The position numbers were made by a program, and so were the translations under genes. Of a stretch of 64,000 nt of DNA, positions 8,947 through 17,310 are shown in pieces. The notes under the pieces are model-generated. The model saw nothing but the letters and a program-made list of their open reading frames with translations, ran no database searches and was not told the origin of the DNA. Numbering within the stretch: the first letter of the stretch is position 1; every line of letters starts with the position of its first letter. The stretch is from Sphingopyxis sp. MSC1_008 (GTDB lineage Bacteria; Pseudomonadota; Alphaproteobacteria; Sphingomonadales; Sphingomonadaceae). Location: positions 62,001 through 126,000 of the forward strand of contig NZ_JALPRD010000005.1 in NCBI RefSeq assembly GCF_023197165.1, written 5' to 3'.

Positions 8947-9858
8947 ATGAATCCGATCTGGCTTCCCGCGTCGCTGTTCGGCGGTCTGTTCCAGGCATGG
9001 CGCACCGCACTCCAGCAACGCCTGCGCGCAGAACTCAGCGTCAGTGGCGCGGGGTTGGTGCGTTATCTGTATGGCCTTCCCTTCGCGCTGGTCTTCGCCG
9101 CGATCTGGTTGACGATCCAGGGCGATGCGATCCCGGCATTCGGGACTGCCTTCGCGGGGTTCGCGGTCGCCGGGGCTATTACGCAGATGGCGGGGACGAT
9201 CCTGCTCATCATGGCGTTCGGGCATCGGGGGTTCGTCGTCGGCACCGCATTTTCGAAGACCGAAGCGGTGCAGGCGGCGCTCGTCACGGCGCTGTTCCTC
9301 GGCGAGCGATTGCCGCTGCTTGCATGGATCGGGATCGTCGCGGGGGTTGCGGGAGTGCTGGTGCTCGCGCTCGCCGGACGCGGCGTATCGGTGCGCGAGA
9401 TATGGCGCGCGCTCGGCCAGCCCGCCGCGCTCTGCGGGCTCGGAGCGGGGTCGATGTTCGCGCTCGCGGCGATTGCGGTGAAGCTTGCGACCGCCGAGCT
9501 CGCTGGCGTCGACCTGATCGGCTCGGCACTCGTCACGCTCGTTGTCGTGATGGCGATCCAGACCGGGCTGCACCTCGCGTGGGTTTTGCTGCGTGACCGC
9601 GATACTGCGCGCGCTGTTTGCCGCACATGGCGGAACTCGAGCCAGGTCGGGCTGCTCTCTGCGCTCGGTTCGGCCTGCTGGTACATCGGCTTCGCGGCGG
9701 CCCCGGCGGCACTGGTGCGGATCGTCGGGCAGGTCGAGGTCGTCTTCACGATCGGCTTCGCGCATTTCTATCTGCGCGAGCCGGTGCGCTGGCACGAGAT
9801 CGTCGGGCTGCTCCTTGTCGTCGCCGGCGTGATGATGGCGCTGCTAGCGACCTTTTAG
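8947..9858 (+). CDS. EamA/DMT-superfamily transporter
   Basis: A 303-residue membrane protein with about ten transmembrane helices arranged as two EamA repeats, rich in Gly/Ala and with short loops (for example GAITQMAGTILLIMAFGHRG and FTIGFAHFYLREPVRWHE near the ends of the repeats). DMT carriers move small metabolites, often as exporters; the substrate cannot be told. The start is ATG 8947 because the protein begins at once with a membrane segment (MNPIWLPASLFGGLF). An upstream in-frame ATG would add a hydrophilic, unlikely leader. Convergent with the HMG-CoA-lyase-like gene, the two stops overlapping in TTAG. Confidence 0.85.
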   Translation: MNPIWLPASLFGGLFQAWRTALQQRLRAELSVSGAGLVRYLYGLPFALVFAAIWLTIQGDAIPAFGTAFAGFAVAGAITQMAGTILLIMAFGHRGFVVGTAFSKTEAVQAALVTALFLGERLPLLAWIGIVAGVAGVLVLALAGRGVSVREIWRALGQPAALCGLGAGSMFALAAIAVKLATAELAGVDLIGSALVTLVVVMAIQTGLHLAWVLLRDRDTARAVCRTWRNSSQVGLLSALGSACWYIGFAAAPAALVRIVGQVEVVFTIGFAHFYLREPVRWHEIVGLLLVVAGVMMALLATF

Positions 9859-10757
9859 GGAAAAGCGGGCGCCTTGCTGACCATCGCCGGCAAGGGACGC
9901 GCCATGACACCCGCCAGCCATCCGGCTGCATCGACGACCTGCGGTAGCATCACGCCCGTCCGGACGCCGCTCTGTTCGAGCATATAGATCACATCCTCGG
10001 TCGCGACATTGCCCGCCGCGCCGGGCGCGAAGGGACAGCCGCCGAGCCCGCCGAGTGAGGCATCGACGGTCGCGGCGCCTTCGTTCACCGAGGCCCAGAC
10101 ATTGGCGATGCCGGTTCCGCGCGTGTTGTGGAAATGGACGCGCACCGGCAGGTCGCCGACCGCCTCGCGCACGCGCCCCACCATCTCGGACACTTGCGCC
10201 GGGACGCCGACGCCGATCGTATCGGCGAGCGCGATTTCGCGCGGGGCGGCATCGGCGGCGCGTTTCGCCATCTCGACGACGCGATCGATCGCGACGCGCC
10301 CCTCGAACGGGCAACCAAAGGCGGTCGCGATGGTGATCTGGCCGCTGCGCCCCGCTTCTTTCGCGAGCGCGACGATCTCCATCGCGGCGGCGAGCGATTC
10401 GTCCGAACTCTGCCCCTGGTTGCGGATGCCGAAACTGTCGCTCGTCACGCATACGGCGCCGAGTTCGTCGATCCGCCCGGTGGCTAGAGCGCGCTCGGCG
10501 CCGCGGCGGTTGAGGACGAGGCCGATCCAGGTGACATCGTCGCGGTCGGGCAGCATCGCCACCAGTTCCTCGGCATCGGCGAGCTGCGGTACTTTCTTGG
10601 GATTGACGAAGCTCGTCACCTCGATACGGCGCATACCATAGTCGATCGCGCGGCGGATCAGCTGGAGCTTGTCAGCGGTCGATACGATCGCCGCCTCGTT
10701 CTGCAGGCCGTCGCGCGGCCCGACCTCGACCATTTCCACTGTCCGGTTTTTCAACAT
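9855..10757 (-). CDS. Hydroxymethylglutaryl-CoA lyase family protein
   Basis: A 300-residue TIM-barrel lyase of the HMGL-like family. It has the substrate/metal motif VEVGPRDGLQNE near the N-terminus, the metal-binding VHFHNTRGTG near 210, and the lyase signature GLGGCPFAPGAAGN with the active-site cysteine. Family members cleave 3-hydroxy-3-methylglutaryl-CoA or similar 3-hydroxyacyl-CoAs by retro-aldol reaction, giving acetyl-CoA and a ketone or ketoacid. No leucine-degradation genes (mccA/B, ivd set) are next to it; it is divergent from a class III CoA-transferase across an operator of the island motif. A role in the island's own pathway, perhaps on a larger branched CoA ester, is therefore more likely than leucine catabolism. 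Confidence 0.88.
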   Translation of the reverse strand: MLKNRTVEMVEVGPRDGLQNEAAIVSTADKLQLIRRAIDYGMRRIEVTSFVNPKKVPQLADAEELVAMLPDRDDVTWIGLVLNRRGAERALATGRIDELGAVCVTSDSFGIRNQGQSSDESLAAAMEIVALAKEAGRSGQITIATAFGCPFEGRVAIDRVVEMAKRAADAAPREIALADTIGVGVPAQVSEMVGRVREAVGDLPVRVHFHNTRGTGIANVWASVNEGAATVDASLGGLGGCPFAPGAAGNVATEDVIYMLEQSGVRTGVMLPQVVDAAGWLAGVMARPLPAMVSKAPAFP

Positions 10758-10802
10758 CTTGCGTCCCGATTATCGCGAGTCATTTAGCAGGTTGAAAATT
10801 AC

Positions 10803-10815
10803 ATAGCATTCTAAG
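10803..10815. promoter_or_regulatory. Island operator site (ATAG-CATT-CTAA)
   Basis: ATAGCATTCTAAG, one mismatch from the palindrome TTAG-NNNN-CTAA. It sits in the divergent promoter between the HMG-CoA-lyase-like gene and the CoA-transferase gene. It is one of eight clear copies in the 10-40 kb island. Confidence 0.6.
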
Positions 10816-10876
10816 TATACAAAGGCCATGGGCGAGGCAGGCCGTCTCTAGCAGAGTCGGCCGCGAAAGGAATGAT

Positions 10877-12040
10877 ATGAGCGAGACGAGCAGCGGGGGC
10901 GCGCTGGAAGGCATCAGGGTCGTCGAGATGGGGCAGCTGATCGCGGGTCCATTCTGCGGCCAGTTGCTCGGTGACATGGGCGCCGAGATCGTCAAGCTCG
11001 AACCGCCCGTCACCGGCGACCAGATGCGCAACTGGGGCCAGGGCGATAAGCCCAGCTGGTGGCGCGTGATCGCGCGCAACAAATATTCGGTCGCGGCCGA
11101 TTTGCGGTCGGAAGAAGGCCAGCAGCTGGCGCGCGAGTTGATCGCGAAGGCCGACATATTGATCGAGAATTTCCGGCCCGGAACGCTTGAGAAATGGAAC
11201 CTCGACCCGGCCGAACTGCGAAAGACCAACCCGGGGCTGATCGTCGTGCGCGTGTCGGGCTATGGCCAGACCGGCCCCTATTCGGCTCGCGCCGGTTTCG
11301 GCGGCATCGGTGAGGCGATGGGCGGATGGCGCGGTATAGTCGGCTACCCCGACCTGCCGCCCGCGCGCATGGGCGTATCGATCGGCGACACGCTCGCCGC
11401 TACTTACGGTTGCATGGGCGCGCTCGCCGCGCTCCACCATCGCAGCAAGACGGGCGAAGGCCAGATCGTCGATTCCGCGCTTTACGAGGCGGTGCTGCAG
11501 GTGATGGAATCGACCGTGTCGGACTATTCGGCGAGCGGCACCAAGCGCCGGCGTACCGGATCGACCCTGCCCGGCATAGCGCCGTCGAACGTCTATCCGT
11601 GCAAGGACGGCGAATATCTGATCGGCGCCAATCAGGACGGCGTCTTCGCGCGCCTCGCCGCCGCGATGAGGCGACCCGAGCTCGCTAGCGACGAGCGCTA
11701 CGCTACCCACCGCGCGCGCGGCGTCCGGCAGGAGGAGCTCGACATGCTGATCGGCGAATGGACCGCGACGCTTACGATCGCCGAATTGGAAGCAAAGATG
11801 GTCGAATCCGGCGTCCCCGCGGGACGCGTTTTCGACGCCGAGGATATGCTGGCCGACCCGCATTTCGCCGCGCGCGACGCGCTGGTGAAGGTCGCAGACG
11901 AGGAGTTCGGCGAGATCACGATGCAGGGCGTCTTCCCCAAGATGTCGGCGACGCCGGGCAGCGTGCGCCGCCCTGCCCCGCTGGCGGTCGGACAGGATAG
12001 CGCCGAGGTGCTGAAACGCTGGCTTGGACGGGAGGCTTGA
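10877..12040 (+). CDS. CaiB/BaiF-type (class III) CoA-transferase
   Basis: A 387-residue protein of the formyl-CoA transferase/alpha-methylacyl-CoA racemase family. The N-terminus GIRVVEMGQLIAGPFCGQLL and LGDMGAEIVKLEPP are diagnostic; the catalytic aspartate is expected in MGVSIGDTLAATYG. These enzymes move CoA between carboxylic acids without free energy cost, or epimerise 2-methylacyl-CoAs. AAAGGA lies seven bases before the ATG. The gene is followed 4 bp later by a GST gene on the same strand, so the two are co-transcribed. A CoA-transferase beside GSTs recalls the isoprene pathway (IsoG with IsoI/IsoJ), where the acid is a glutathione conjugate; this is an analogy only. Confidence 0.9.
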   Translation: MSETSSGGALEGIRVVEMGQLIAGPFCGQLLGDMGAEIVKLEPPVTGDQMRNWGQGDKPSWWRVIARNKYSVAADLRSEEGQQLARELIAKADILIENFRPGTLEKWNLDPAELRKTNPGLIVVRVSGYGQTGPYSARAGFGGIGEAMGGWRGIVGYPDLPPARMGVSIGDTLAATYGCMGALAALHHRSKTGEGQIVDSALYEAVLQVMESTVSDYSASGTKRRRTGSTLPGIAPSNVYPCKDGEYLIGANQDGVFARLAAAMRRPELASDERYATHRARGVRQEELDMLIGEWTATLTIAELEAKMVESGVPAGRVFDAEDMLADPHFAARDALVKVADEEFGEITMQGVFPKMSATPGSVRRPAPLAVGQDSAEVLKRWLGREA

Positions 12041-12044
12041 TCCG

Positions 12045-12749
12045 ATGATCACCCTATATGGCGGCCCCACCCCCAACGCGCGCAAGATCGCGATCGCGCT
12101 CCTCGAAATGGGGCTCGAATGGCGGCTCGACTATATCGACATCCTCGCTGGCGATCAGCTCACGCCCGAATTCCTCGCGCTCAACCCGAACAACAAGACT
12201 CCGGTGATCGTCGATGACGAGGGCCCGGGCGCCGAGCGGTTCGTGCTTTGGGAAACGGGCGCGATCCTGCTCTACCTCGCCGAGAAGACCGGGCGCTTCC
12301 TGCCTGCCGATCCGGTGAAGAGGGCAATCTGCTGGCAATGGCTGATGTTCCAAGTGTCGGGCGTCGGTCCGATGTTCGGGCAGGAGGCGCATTTCACCCA
12401 TTATGCCAAGGACCGGCACGAATACGCCATCGATCGCTACAGCCGCGAGGTCGACCGGCTGATGATGGTGATCGACAAACGTTTGGGCGAAGCCGAATGG
12501 CTCGCGGGCGACGACTATACCATCGCCGACATGGCGACCCTGCCCTATCTGCGCCGCCAGCTGACCGAAAAAGCCGGCCGTTTCCCAAATGTCGACCGCT
12601 GGGGCACAGCGATGCTCGAACGCCCCGCCGTCGCCGAGGGGATGACAGTCGGCGTCGCGCGCGCCGAAACGATTGAAGGCGGCCTGACCGGCTTCACCGA
12701 CGAGCATCGCGCGATCCTGTGGGGCGACCGCCAACACGCCAAGCGATGA
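12045..12749 (+). CDS. Glutathione S-transferase family protein (copy 1)
   Basis: A 234-residue GST. The thioredoxin-like N-domain starts at once with MITLYGGPTPNARKIAIAL; the glutathione-contact turn LWETGAILLYLAEK carries the conserved Glu/Thr pair. The helical C-domain ends near residue 205 and a charged tail follows (DEHRAILWGDRQHAKR). The TPNxxK start is typical of the YfcG/YghU (Nu-like) group, which bind two glutathiones or act as disulfide-bond reductases and thiol lyases. Start ATG 12045 lies 4 bp after the CoA-transferase stop. It is convergent with copy 2, with 3 bp between their stops. Confidence 0.9.
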   Translation: MITLYGGPTPNARKIAIALLEMGLEWRLDYIDILAGDQLTPEFLALNPNNKTPVIVDDEGPGAERFVLWETGAILLYLAEKTGRFLPADPVKRAICWQWLMFQVSGVGPMFGQEAHFTHYAKDRHEYAIDRYSREVDRLMMVIDKRLGEAEWLAGDDYTIADMATLPYLRRQLTEKAGRFPNVDRWGTAMLERPAVAEGMTVGVARAETIEGGLTGFTDEHRAILWGDRQHAKR

Positions 12750-12752
12750 CCC

Positions 12753-13478
12753 TCAATCCTTCGCGACAGCCGCATGGTTGGCGTCGCCGAACATGTTCGA
12801 CCATTCCTTGTCGTCGAGCGTCTGGTGACGGCCAACATATTTCGCCGGCGCCTTCAGGTCGTCCCGCGCCATTGCGCGTGCAACAGCCGGGCGCTCACGG
12901 ATCCGTTCGAACCACGCGTGCATCGCGGGCCATTCGTCGAGCCCCATGCCCATCACGAACGCCGAGGCGCGGCCGGGCCAGATTGCCATGTCGGCGATCG
13001 TATAATCGTCGCCAGCAACGTAAGCGCTCTTCTCCAGTCGCTTTTCGAGCACGGTAAGCAGGCGTTTGAGTTCCTTCGTATAACGTTCGACGGCATAATC
13101 CTGCCCCGCTGGGGCATAGCGCAGGAAATGGCTCGCCTGCCCGCCCATCGGCCCCAGCCCCGCGACCTGCCAGGTCAACCACGACAGCGTCGCCGCGCGC
13201 GCCGCGCCCGATGCGGGCAGGAAGCGCCCGCTCTTCTCAGCGAGATATTGCAGGATCGCGCCGGATTCGAACACCGTCACCGGATCGCCGCCTCCTTCGA
13301 GGTCCTGATCGACGATCGCGGGCAGCTTGTGGTTCGGATTGATCCGCCCGAACTCGGACGTCAGTTGGTCGCCGTCGAAGATGTCATAGGGGATGACGCG
13401 GTGCGGCTCCCCAATCTCCTCAAGCATGATCGCAATTTTCTGCCCGTTCGGGGTCGCCGAATAATGGAGATCGATCAT
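12753..13478 (-). CDS. Glutathione S-transferase family protein (copy 2)
   Basis: A 241-residue GST of the same TPNG subgroup as copies 1 and 3: MIDLHYSATPNGQKIAIML, then VFESGAILQYLAEK for glutathione contact and a helical domain with DYTIADMAIWP. The C-terminus carries the extension KEWSNMFGDANHAAVAKD, closely matching the end of copy 3 (EEQWSNLFGKNMLEAP), so these two are recent relatives. The start is the ATG at 13478, one base after the stop of the DUF3237 gene, indicating translational coupling. An in-frame ATG at 13493 would overlap that gene and add residues that precede the conserved first strand. Confidence 0.9.
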   Translation of the reverse strand: MIDLHYSATPNGQKIAIMLEEIGEPHRVIPYDIFDGDQLTSEFGRINPNHKLPAIVDQDLEGGGDPVTVFESGAILQYLAEKSGRFLPASGAARAATLSWLTWQVAGLGPMGGQASHFLRYAPAGQDYAVERYTKELKRLLTVLEKRLEKSAYVAGDDYTIADMAIWPGRASAFVMGMGLDEWPAMHAWFERIRERPAVARAMARDDLKAPAKYVGRHQTLDDKEWSNMFGDANHAAVAKD

Positions 13479-13479
13479 C

Positions 13480-13986
13480 TCACAGCACCTCATGGATCAC
13501 ATGGCGCACTCCGAAATCGGTGCGCTCGCCGACGCCCACCGCGAGCACGCCGTTCAGCCAGCCATATTTCGCGCTCGCGGTTTCGAACACCGGAGCGATT
13601 CGCAGATAGTAGCGCGATGGGTTGGCATCGGGGACGGCGGGATCGATGAAGGTCGCGCGCACATCGTCGGGGATGATGTTGCGCCCGGTGTAGCTCAGAT
13701 AGATGAGCTCGCCGTCATCGGTCTGCCACACCGCACGGGCATCGAACGTGCCGACCGAAGCGTCGCCCCCCAGCCGCCCGCTGCGCGACCAGTTGCCACC
13801 ACCGGGCAAAACTATGCCATTGATCCGCGGCCCGAAAAACCGGCCGCCGCTGATATAGCCGAGCCGCTGATCGCCAAAGGGCGACGCGCCGATAGCAATG
13901 ATCCCGCCGCCTACCTCGAACTCGACGGTGCAAAGATGGCGCGTTGCCAGCGCGGCCGGTGCCGTCTGCGTATTTTCTTCGTTCAT
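13480..13986 (-). CDS. DUF3237 family protein
   Basis: A 168-residue protein of the DUF3237 beta-barrel family, recognised by FEVGGGIIAIGASPFGDQRLGYISGG (two blocks around residues 22-47), GRFFGPRINGIVLPGGGNW and ATFDARAVWQTDDGELIYLSYTG-like strands. The function is not established; members often sit with aromatic or acyl-CoA catabolic genes. ATG 13986 is preferred because GGAAGAGGA lies in front of it; a longer frame begins upstream at 14046 but crosses the operator. It is the first gene of an operon with GST copy 2 and is divergent from a TonB receptor across a perfect island operator. Confidence 0.8.
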   Translation of the reverse strand: MNEENTQTAPAALATRHLCTVEFEVGGGIIAIGASPFGDQRLGYISGGRFFGPRINGIVLPGGGNWSRSGRLGGDASVGTFDARAVWQTDDGELIYLSYTGRNIIPDDVRATFIDPAVPDANPSRYYLRIAPVFETASAKYGWLNGVLAVGVGERTDFGVRHVIHEVL

Positions 13987-14027
13987 GATGCGAATCCTCT
14001 TCCTGCCTATGGACAAGCATAAAACCA

Positions 14028-14039
14028 TTAGTATACTAA
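14028..14039. promoter_or_regulatory. Island operator site (TTAG-TATA-CTAA, perfect palindrome)
   Basis: TTAGTATACTAA is a fully self-complementary 12-mer in the divergent promoter between the DUF3237-GST operon and the TonB receptor gene. It is the best single match to the island consensus. Confidence 0.7.
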
Positions 14040-14041
14040 GG

Positions 14042-14056
14042 GTCAATCAGATTGAC
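14042..14056. promoter_or_regulatory. Inverted repeat GTCAAT-CAG-ATTGAC
   Basis: A perfect 6-3-6 inverted repeat directly beside the island operator, about 50 bp before the TonB receptor start. The core resembles GTCAAC-TAA-GTTGAC in the hairpin at 22333-22347. It could be a second operator or a leader hairpin. Confidence 0.4.
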
Positions 14057-14108
14057 GGATCGGAAGGCTTTCCGGGACCGCGACGATAAGCTCTATGGGA
14101 GGGTGAAG

Positions 14109-16373
14109 ATGAAGGCGCATAACCAGTTCCTGCTGTCCGGCGTGGCGGCGATCGCGATGCTTGCCAATGCCGCACCGGCGATGGCGCAGGCAGCCCCTGC
14201 CGACACGGCGGACGTCGACGACAGCAATAGCAACGAAATCATCGTCACCGCCCAAAAGCGCGAGCAGAATCTGCAGAACGTGCCGATTTCGATGGAAGTC
14301 GTCAGCGGCGCGAAGCTCGCCGAATTCAACACCAGCGACATCAAGGCGGTGATGAACTACACCCCGAACGTCTTTGTCCAGTCTACCGCGGGCAACGACG
14401 TCATCTATATCCGCGGTTTCGGTTCGCCGCCGGCGAACTTCGCCTTCGACCAGTCGGTCTCGCTCTATGTCGACGGCATCTACGCCGGCCGCAACCGTCA
14501 GGCGCAGGCGCCCTTCTTCGACCTCGCGCGCGTCGAAGTGCTGCGCGGGCCGCAGGGCGCGCTGTTCGGCAAGAACACCGCGGCGGGCGCGGTCAGCGTC
14601 GTATCGGCGGGTCCGACGAAGGATTTCGAAGGCGCGATCACCGGCCTTTATAACTTCGACCATAAGGGCACCGATTTCTCGGGCTATCTGTCGGGGCCGA
14701 TCAGCGACACGCTCGGCGCGCGCTTTGCGTACAAGATCGTCAATCAGGACGGTTATATCTACAACCGCGCGACCGATCACGACGATCCCGAAATCAAGTC
14801 GCAGTTGCTGCGCCTGACCGTGAAGTGGGAACCCTCGGCCAATTTCGATTACACCGCGAAGGTCGAGTACGGAAACCGCGAAGTCATCGGCGGCATCACC
14901 GTGTCGAGCCCGCTGACCAGTGGCCAGGACCCGCAGACCACGCGCTATCTCGAACGCTCGGCGCTTGGCGACGAGGGCAATAAAAACAAGTCGGTGATGG
15001 TCTCGGGCGTCGGCAATCTCGCGCTCGGCGATTTCACCCTGACCTCGGTCACCGGTTACAGCTGGTTCAAGTCGAAGATCGTGAACGGCTTCGACCAGAC
15101 GATCCCGAACAGCGGCGGCGCGGTCGTTCCCAACTCGGTGTACAACGCCTTCCCCGAACGTTTCGACCAGATTTCGCAGGAAATCCGCATCCTGTCGCCG
15201 ACTGGCAAGACCTTCGAGTTCATCGCGGGTGCCTATTACGACAAGTCGGATTATACGCTGGAACAATTTCAGGGCTTCAACATCGCCAGCCTGAATTATT
15301 TCGGCCGCATCGACAGCATCTTCCGGCAGAAGGCCGAATCCTGGTCGGTCTTTGGCCAGGCGACGTTCAACATCAGCGACGCGTTCCGCGCGATCGGCAG
15401 CCTGCGTTACAGCCACACCAAGAAGGACGGCGCTTTCGCTTCGCGGCTTGTCTACGGCCCCTTCGCGCTGCGTCCGATCTCGAGCGCGACGGGCTCGATC
15501 AGCGAAGGCAATGTCGACCCGTCGGTGACGCTGCAATATGACATTGCGCCGCGCATCATGGTCTATGCGACGTGGGGCCGCGGCTCGAAATCGGGTGGCT
15601 TCGTGTCGAACACACTCGGCACGACCAGCGCGACCTTCACCTTCGAACCCGAACAGTCGGAGAATTTCGAGGCCGGCATCAAATCGACGCTGTTCGACGG
15701 CAAGGTCGTCGCGAACCTCTCGGCCTATCACACGAAGTTCAAGGACCTGCAGGTTTCGGTGTATCAGCCCGCAATCTCGAGCTATCTGACCGGCAATGCC
15801 GCCGCGGCAACGTCGAAGGGCCTCGAAGGATCGCTCAGCATCTTCCCGATCCCCAATTTCGACATCAGCGCGTCGGCCGCCTATTCGGATATCAAATATG
15901 ACAACTATCCCGGCGCGGCTTGCCTCGCCAGCCAGCCGTTGTCGGTTTGCAATCCCGCACAGACCGATCGGACGCAACCGAACCACGTCGCGAACAATAA
16001 CCTGGCCGGTTACCCTGTTGCCTATTCGTCGAAATATACGGGAAGCGTGACGGCGCACGCGCGGTTCGACCTGTCGAGTGATTTGAAGTTCGACATCACC
16101 GGCGTTGCATCGGCACGGTCGAAATATTTCAACTCGGATAACCAGAGCCCGATCTTCGGCGTCCAGGGCGGTTATGCGAAGCTCGACCTTCGCGTCCAGC
16201 TGGCCGACCAGGACGACCGCTGGCACGTCGCGCTCGTCGGCAAAAACCTGACCAACGAGAAGACGATCGGCAGCGCGTTCAACCTGCCGGCGCCGATCAC
16301 CGCGGCGCCGCGCGCGATCCTCTATCTCGAACCCACGCGCAACATTTCGGTCGAGGCCGGAATCAAGTTCTAG
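14109..16373 (+). CDS. TonB-dependent outer-membrane receptor
   Basis: A 754-residue receptor. The signal peptide runs MKAHNQFLLSGVAAIAML to AMAQA; the plug starts with EIIVTAQKREQNLQNVP and contains YIRGFGSPPANFAFDQS and VEVLRGPQGALFGKNTAAG. The barrel ends with the aromatic-type C-terminus ISVEAGIKF. It belongs to the same large sphingomonad group as the 3.2 kb receptor and probably imports the growth substrate of the catabolic island, since its promoter holds the island operator. ATG 14109 follows GGGAGGGTGAAG; an upstream in-frame start would precede the signal peptide with a charged stretch. GST copy 3 follows 100 bp downstream on the same strand. Confidence 0.93.
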   Translation: MKAHNQFLLSGVAAIAMLANAAPAMAQAAPADTADVDDSNSNEIIVTAQKREQNLQNVPISMEVVSGAKLAEFNTSDIKAVMNYTPNVFVQSTAGNDVIYIRGFGSPPANFAFDQSVSLYVDGIYAGRNRQAQAPFFDLARVEVLRGPQGALFGKNTAAGAVSVVSAGPTKDFEGAITGLYNFDHKGTDFSGYLSGPISDTLGARFAYKIVNQDGYIYNRATDHDDPEIKSQLLRLTVKWEPSANFDYTAKVEYGNREVIGGITVSSPLTSGQDPQTTRYLERSALGDEGNKNKSVMVSGVGNLALGDFTLTSVTGYSWFKSKIVNGFDQTIPNSGGAVVPNSVYNAFPERFDQISQEIRILSPTGKTFEFIAGAYYDKSDYTLEQFQGFNIASLNYFGRIDSIFRQKAESWSVFGQATFNISDAFRAIGSLRYSHTKKDGAFASRLVYGPFALRPISSATGSISEGNVDPSVTLQYDIAPRIMVYATWGRGSKSGGFVSNTLGTTSATFTFEPEQSENFEAGIKSTLFDGKVVANLSAYHTKFKDLQVSVYQPAISSYLTGNAAAATSKGLEGSLSIFPIPNFDISASAAYSDIKYDNYPGAACLASQPLSVCNPAQTDRTQPNHVANNNLAGYPVAYSSKYTGSVTAHARFDLSSDLKFDITGVASARSKYFNSDNQSPIFGVQGGYAKLDLRVQLADQDDRWHVALVGKNLTNEKTIGSAFNLPAPITAAPRAILYLEPTRNISVEAGIKF

Positions 16374-16473
16374 GTTCGAATTCGATGTCCCAGGGATCGG
16401 CCGCGATCGAAGCTTTCCGCGACAGGGAAGCCGCGATCGCGGTCGTGACCTGTATGAAGGGGTGAACCGCGAC

Positions 16474-17184
16474 ATGATCGACGTCTATTTCACGCCCACG
16501 CCGAACGGCCATAAAGTCTCGATCATGCTCGAAGAGGTCGGGCTGCCGCACCAGTTGCTCGCGATGAACATGCTCGAAGGGGATCATTTGACCCCCGAAT
16601 ATCGCCGCATCAATCCCAACGGCCGCCTGCCCGCGATCGTCGATCATGAGCCCATAGGCGGCGGTGCGCCGCTGCCGGTGTTCGAGAGCGGTGCGATCCT
16701 GCTCTATCTCGCCGAGAAGAGCAGGCGGTTGCTTCCCGAAAGTCCGCGCCGCCGCAGCCAGGCGCAGCAATGGCTGATGTGGCAGATGGCGAGCTTCGGC
16801 CCGATGCAGGGACAGGCGCACCACTTCATCCGCTATGCGCCCGAGGGCCAGACCTATCCGATCGAGCGCTATCGCAACGAGACGCTGCGGCTGCTCCACG
16901 TCCTCAACGGCCGGCTGAGCGAGGCGGATTATCTCGCTGAGGAATATAGCATAGCCGACATCGCGGCGTGGCCGTGGACGCGTGCGATCCGCGCGATCGG
17001 GCTGACGCTCGATGACTATCCCGCGGTCGCCGACTGGTTCGCGCGCGTCGGCGAACGGCCCGCGGTAATGGCAGGCACCGACGTCAAGAACGCCGCGAAC
17101 CTGTCGAGCGCGCGCCCGGTGCTGACAGAGGAGCAATGGTCGAACCTGTTCGGCAAGAATATGCTGGAAGCGCCGACGCGGTGA
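16474..17184 (+). CDS. Glutathione S-transferase family protein (copy 3)
   Basis: A 236-residue GST of the TPNG subgroup: MIDVYFTPTPNGHKVSIML, glutathione-contact VFESGAILLYLAEK, and a helical domain with EEYSIADIAAWPWTRAI. Its C-terminal WSNLFGKN tail matches copy 2. Start ATG 16474 is in line with the other copies; an in-frame ATG four codons upstream is possible. It probably belongs to the transcription unit of the TonB receptor just upstream. A palindromic repeat follows the gene and may end transcription. Confidence 0.9.
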   Translation: MIDVYFTPTPNGHKVSIMLEEVGLPHQLLAMNMLEGDHLTPEYRRINPNGRLPAIVDHEPIGGGAPLPVFESGAILLYLAEKSRRLLPESPRRRSQAQQWLMWQMASFGPMQGQAHHFIRYAPEGQTYPIERYRNETLRLLHVLNGRLSEADYLAEEYSIADIAAWPWTRAIRAIGLTLDDYPAVADWFARVGERPAVMAGTDVKNAANLSSARPVLTEEQWSNLFGKNMLEAPTR

Positions 17185-17194
17185 ACTTTTTACT

Positions 17195-17309
17195 CCCCTC
17201 CCGCAGGCGGGAGGGGTTGGGGGTGGGCAGCAACGTTGCGATAGCCCACCCCGCTGCGACTAGCGAGCAAGCTCGCAAGTCTCGCTGCCCCTCCCGCCTG
17301 CGGGAGGGG
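17195..17309. repeat. Palindromic repeat element (CCCCTCCCGC type)
   Basis: Two near-identical hairpins, CCCCTCCCGC-AG-GCGGGAGGGG (17195-17216) and CCCCTCCCGC-CT-GCGGGAGGGG (17288-17309), border a spacer that itself folds back (GGGGTGGGC against GCCCACCCC). The element fills the space between the convergent GST copy 3 and SDR genes. It has the form of a REP/BIME-like intergenic repeat and may act as a two-way terminator. Confidence 0.75.
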
Positions 17310-17310
17310 A

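Noticed and set aside
9855..10757. Leucine degradation cluster
   Set aside because: An HMG-CoA-lyase-like gene is present but no isovaleryl-CoA dehydrogenase, methylcrotonyl-CoA carboxylase or methylglutaconyl hydratase set surrounds it.
14043..16475. 810-codon open frame antisense to a TonB receptor
   Set aside because: Same GC effect; no motif and no ribosome-binding site, while the plus strand holds a full receptor with signal peptide.
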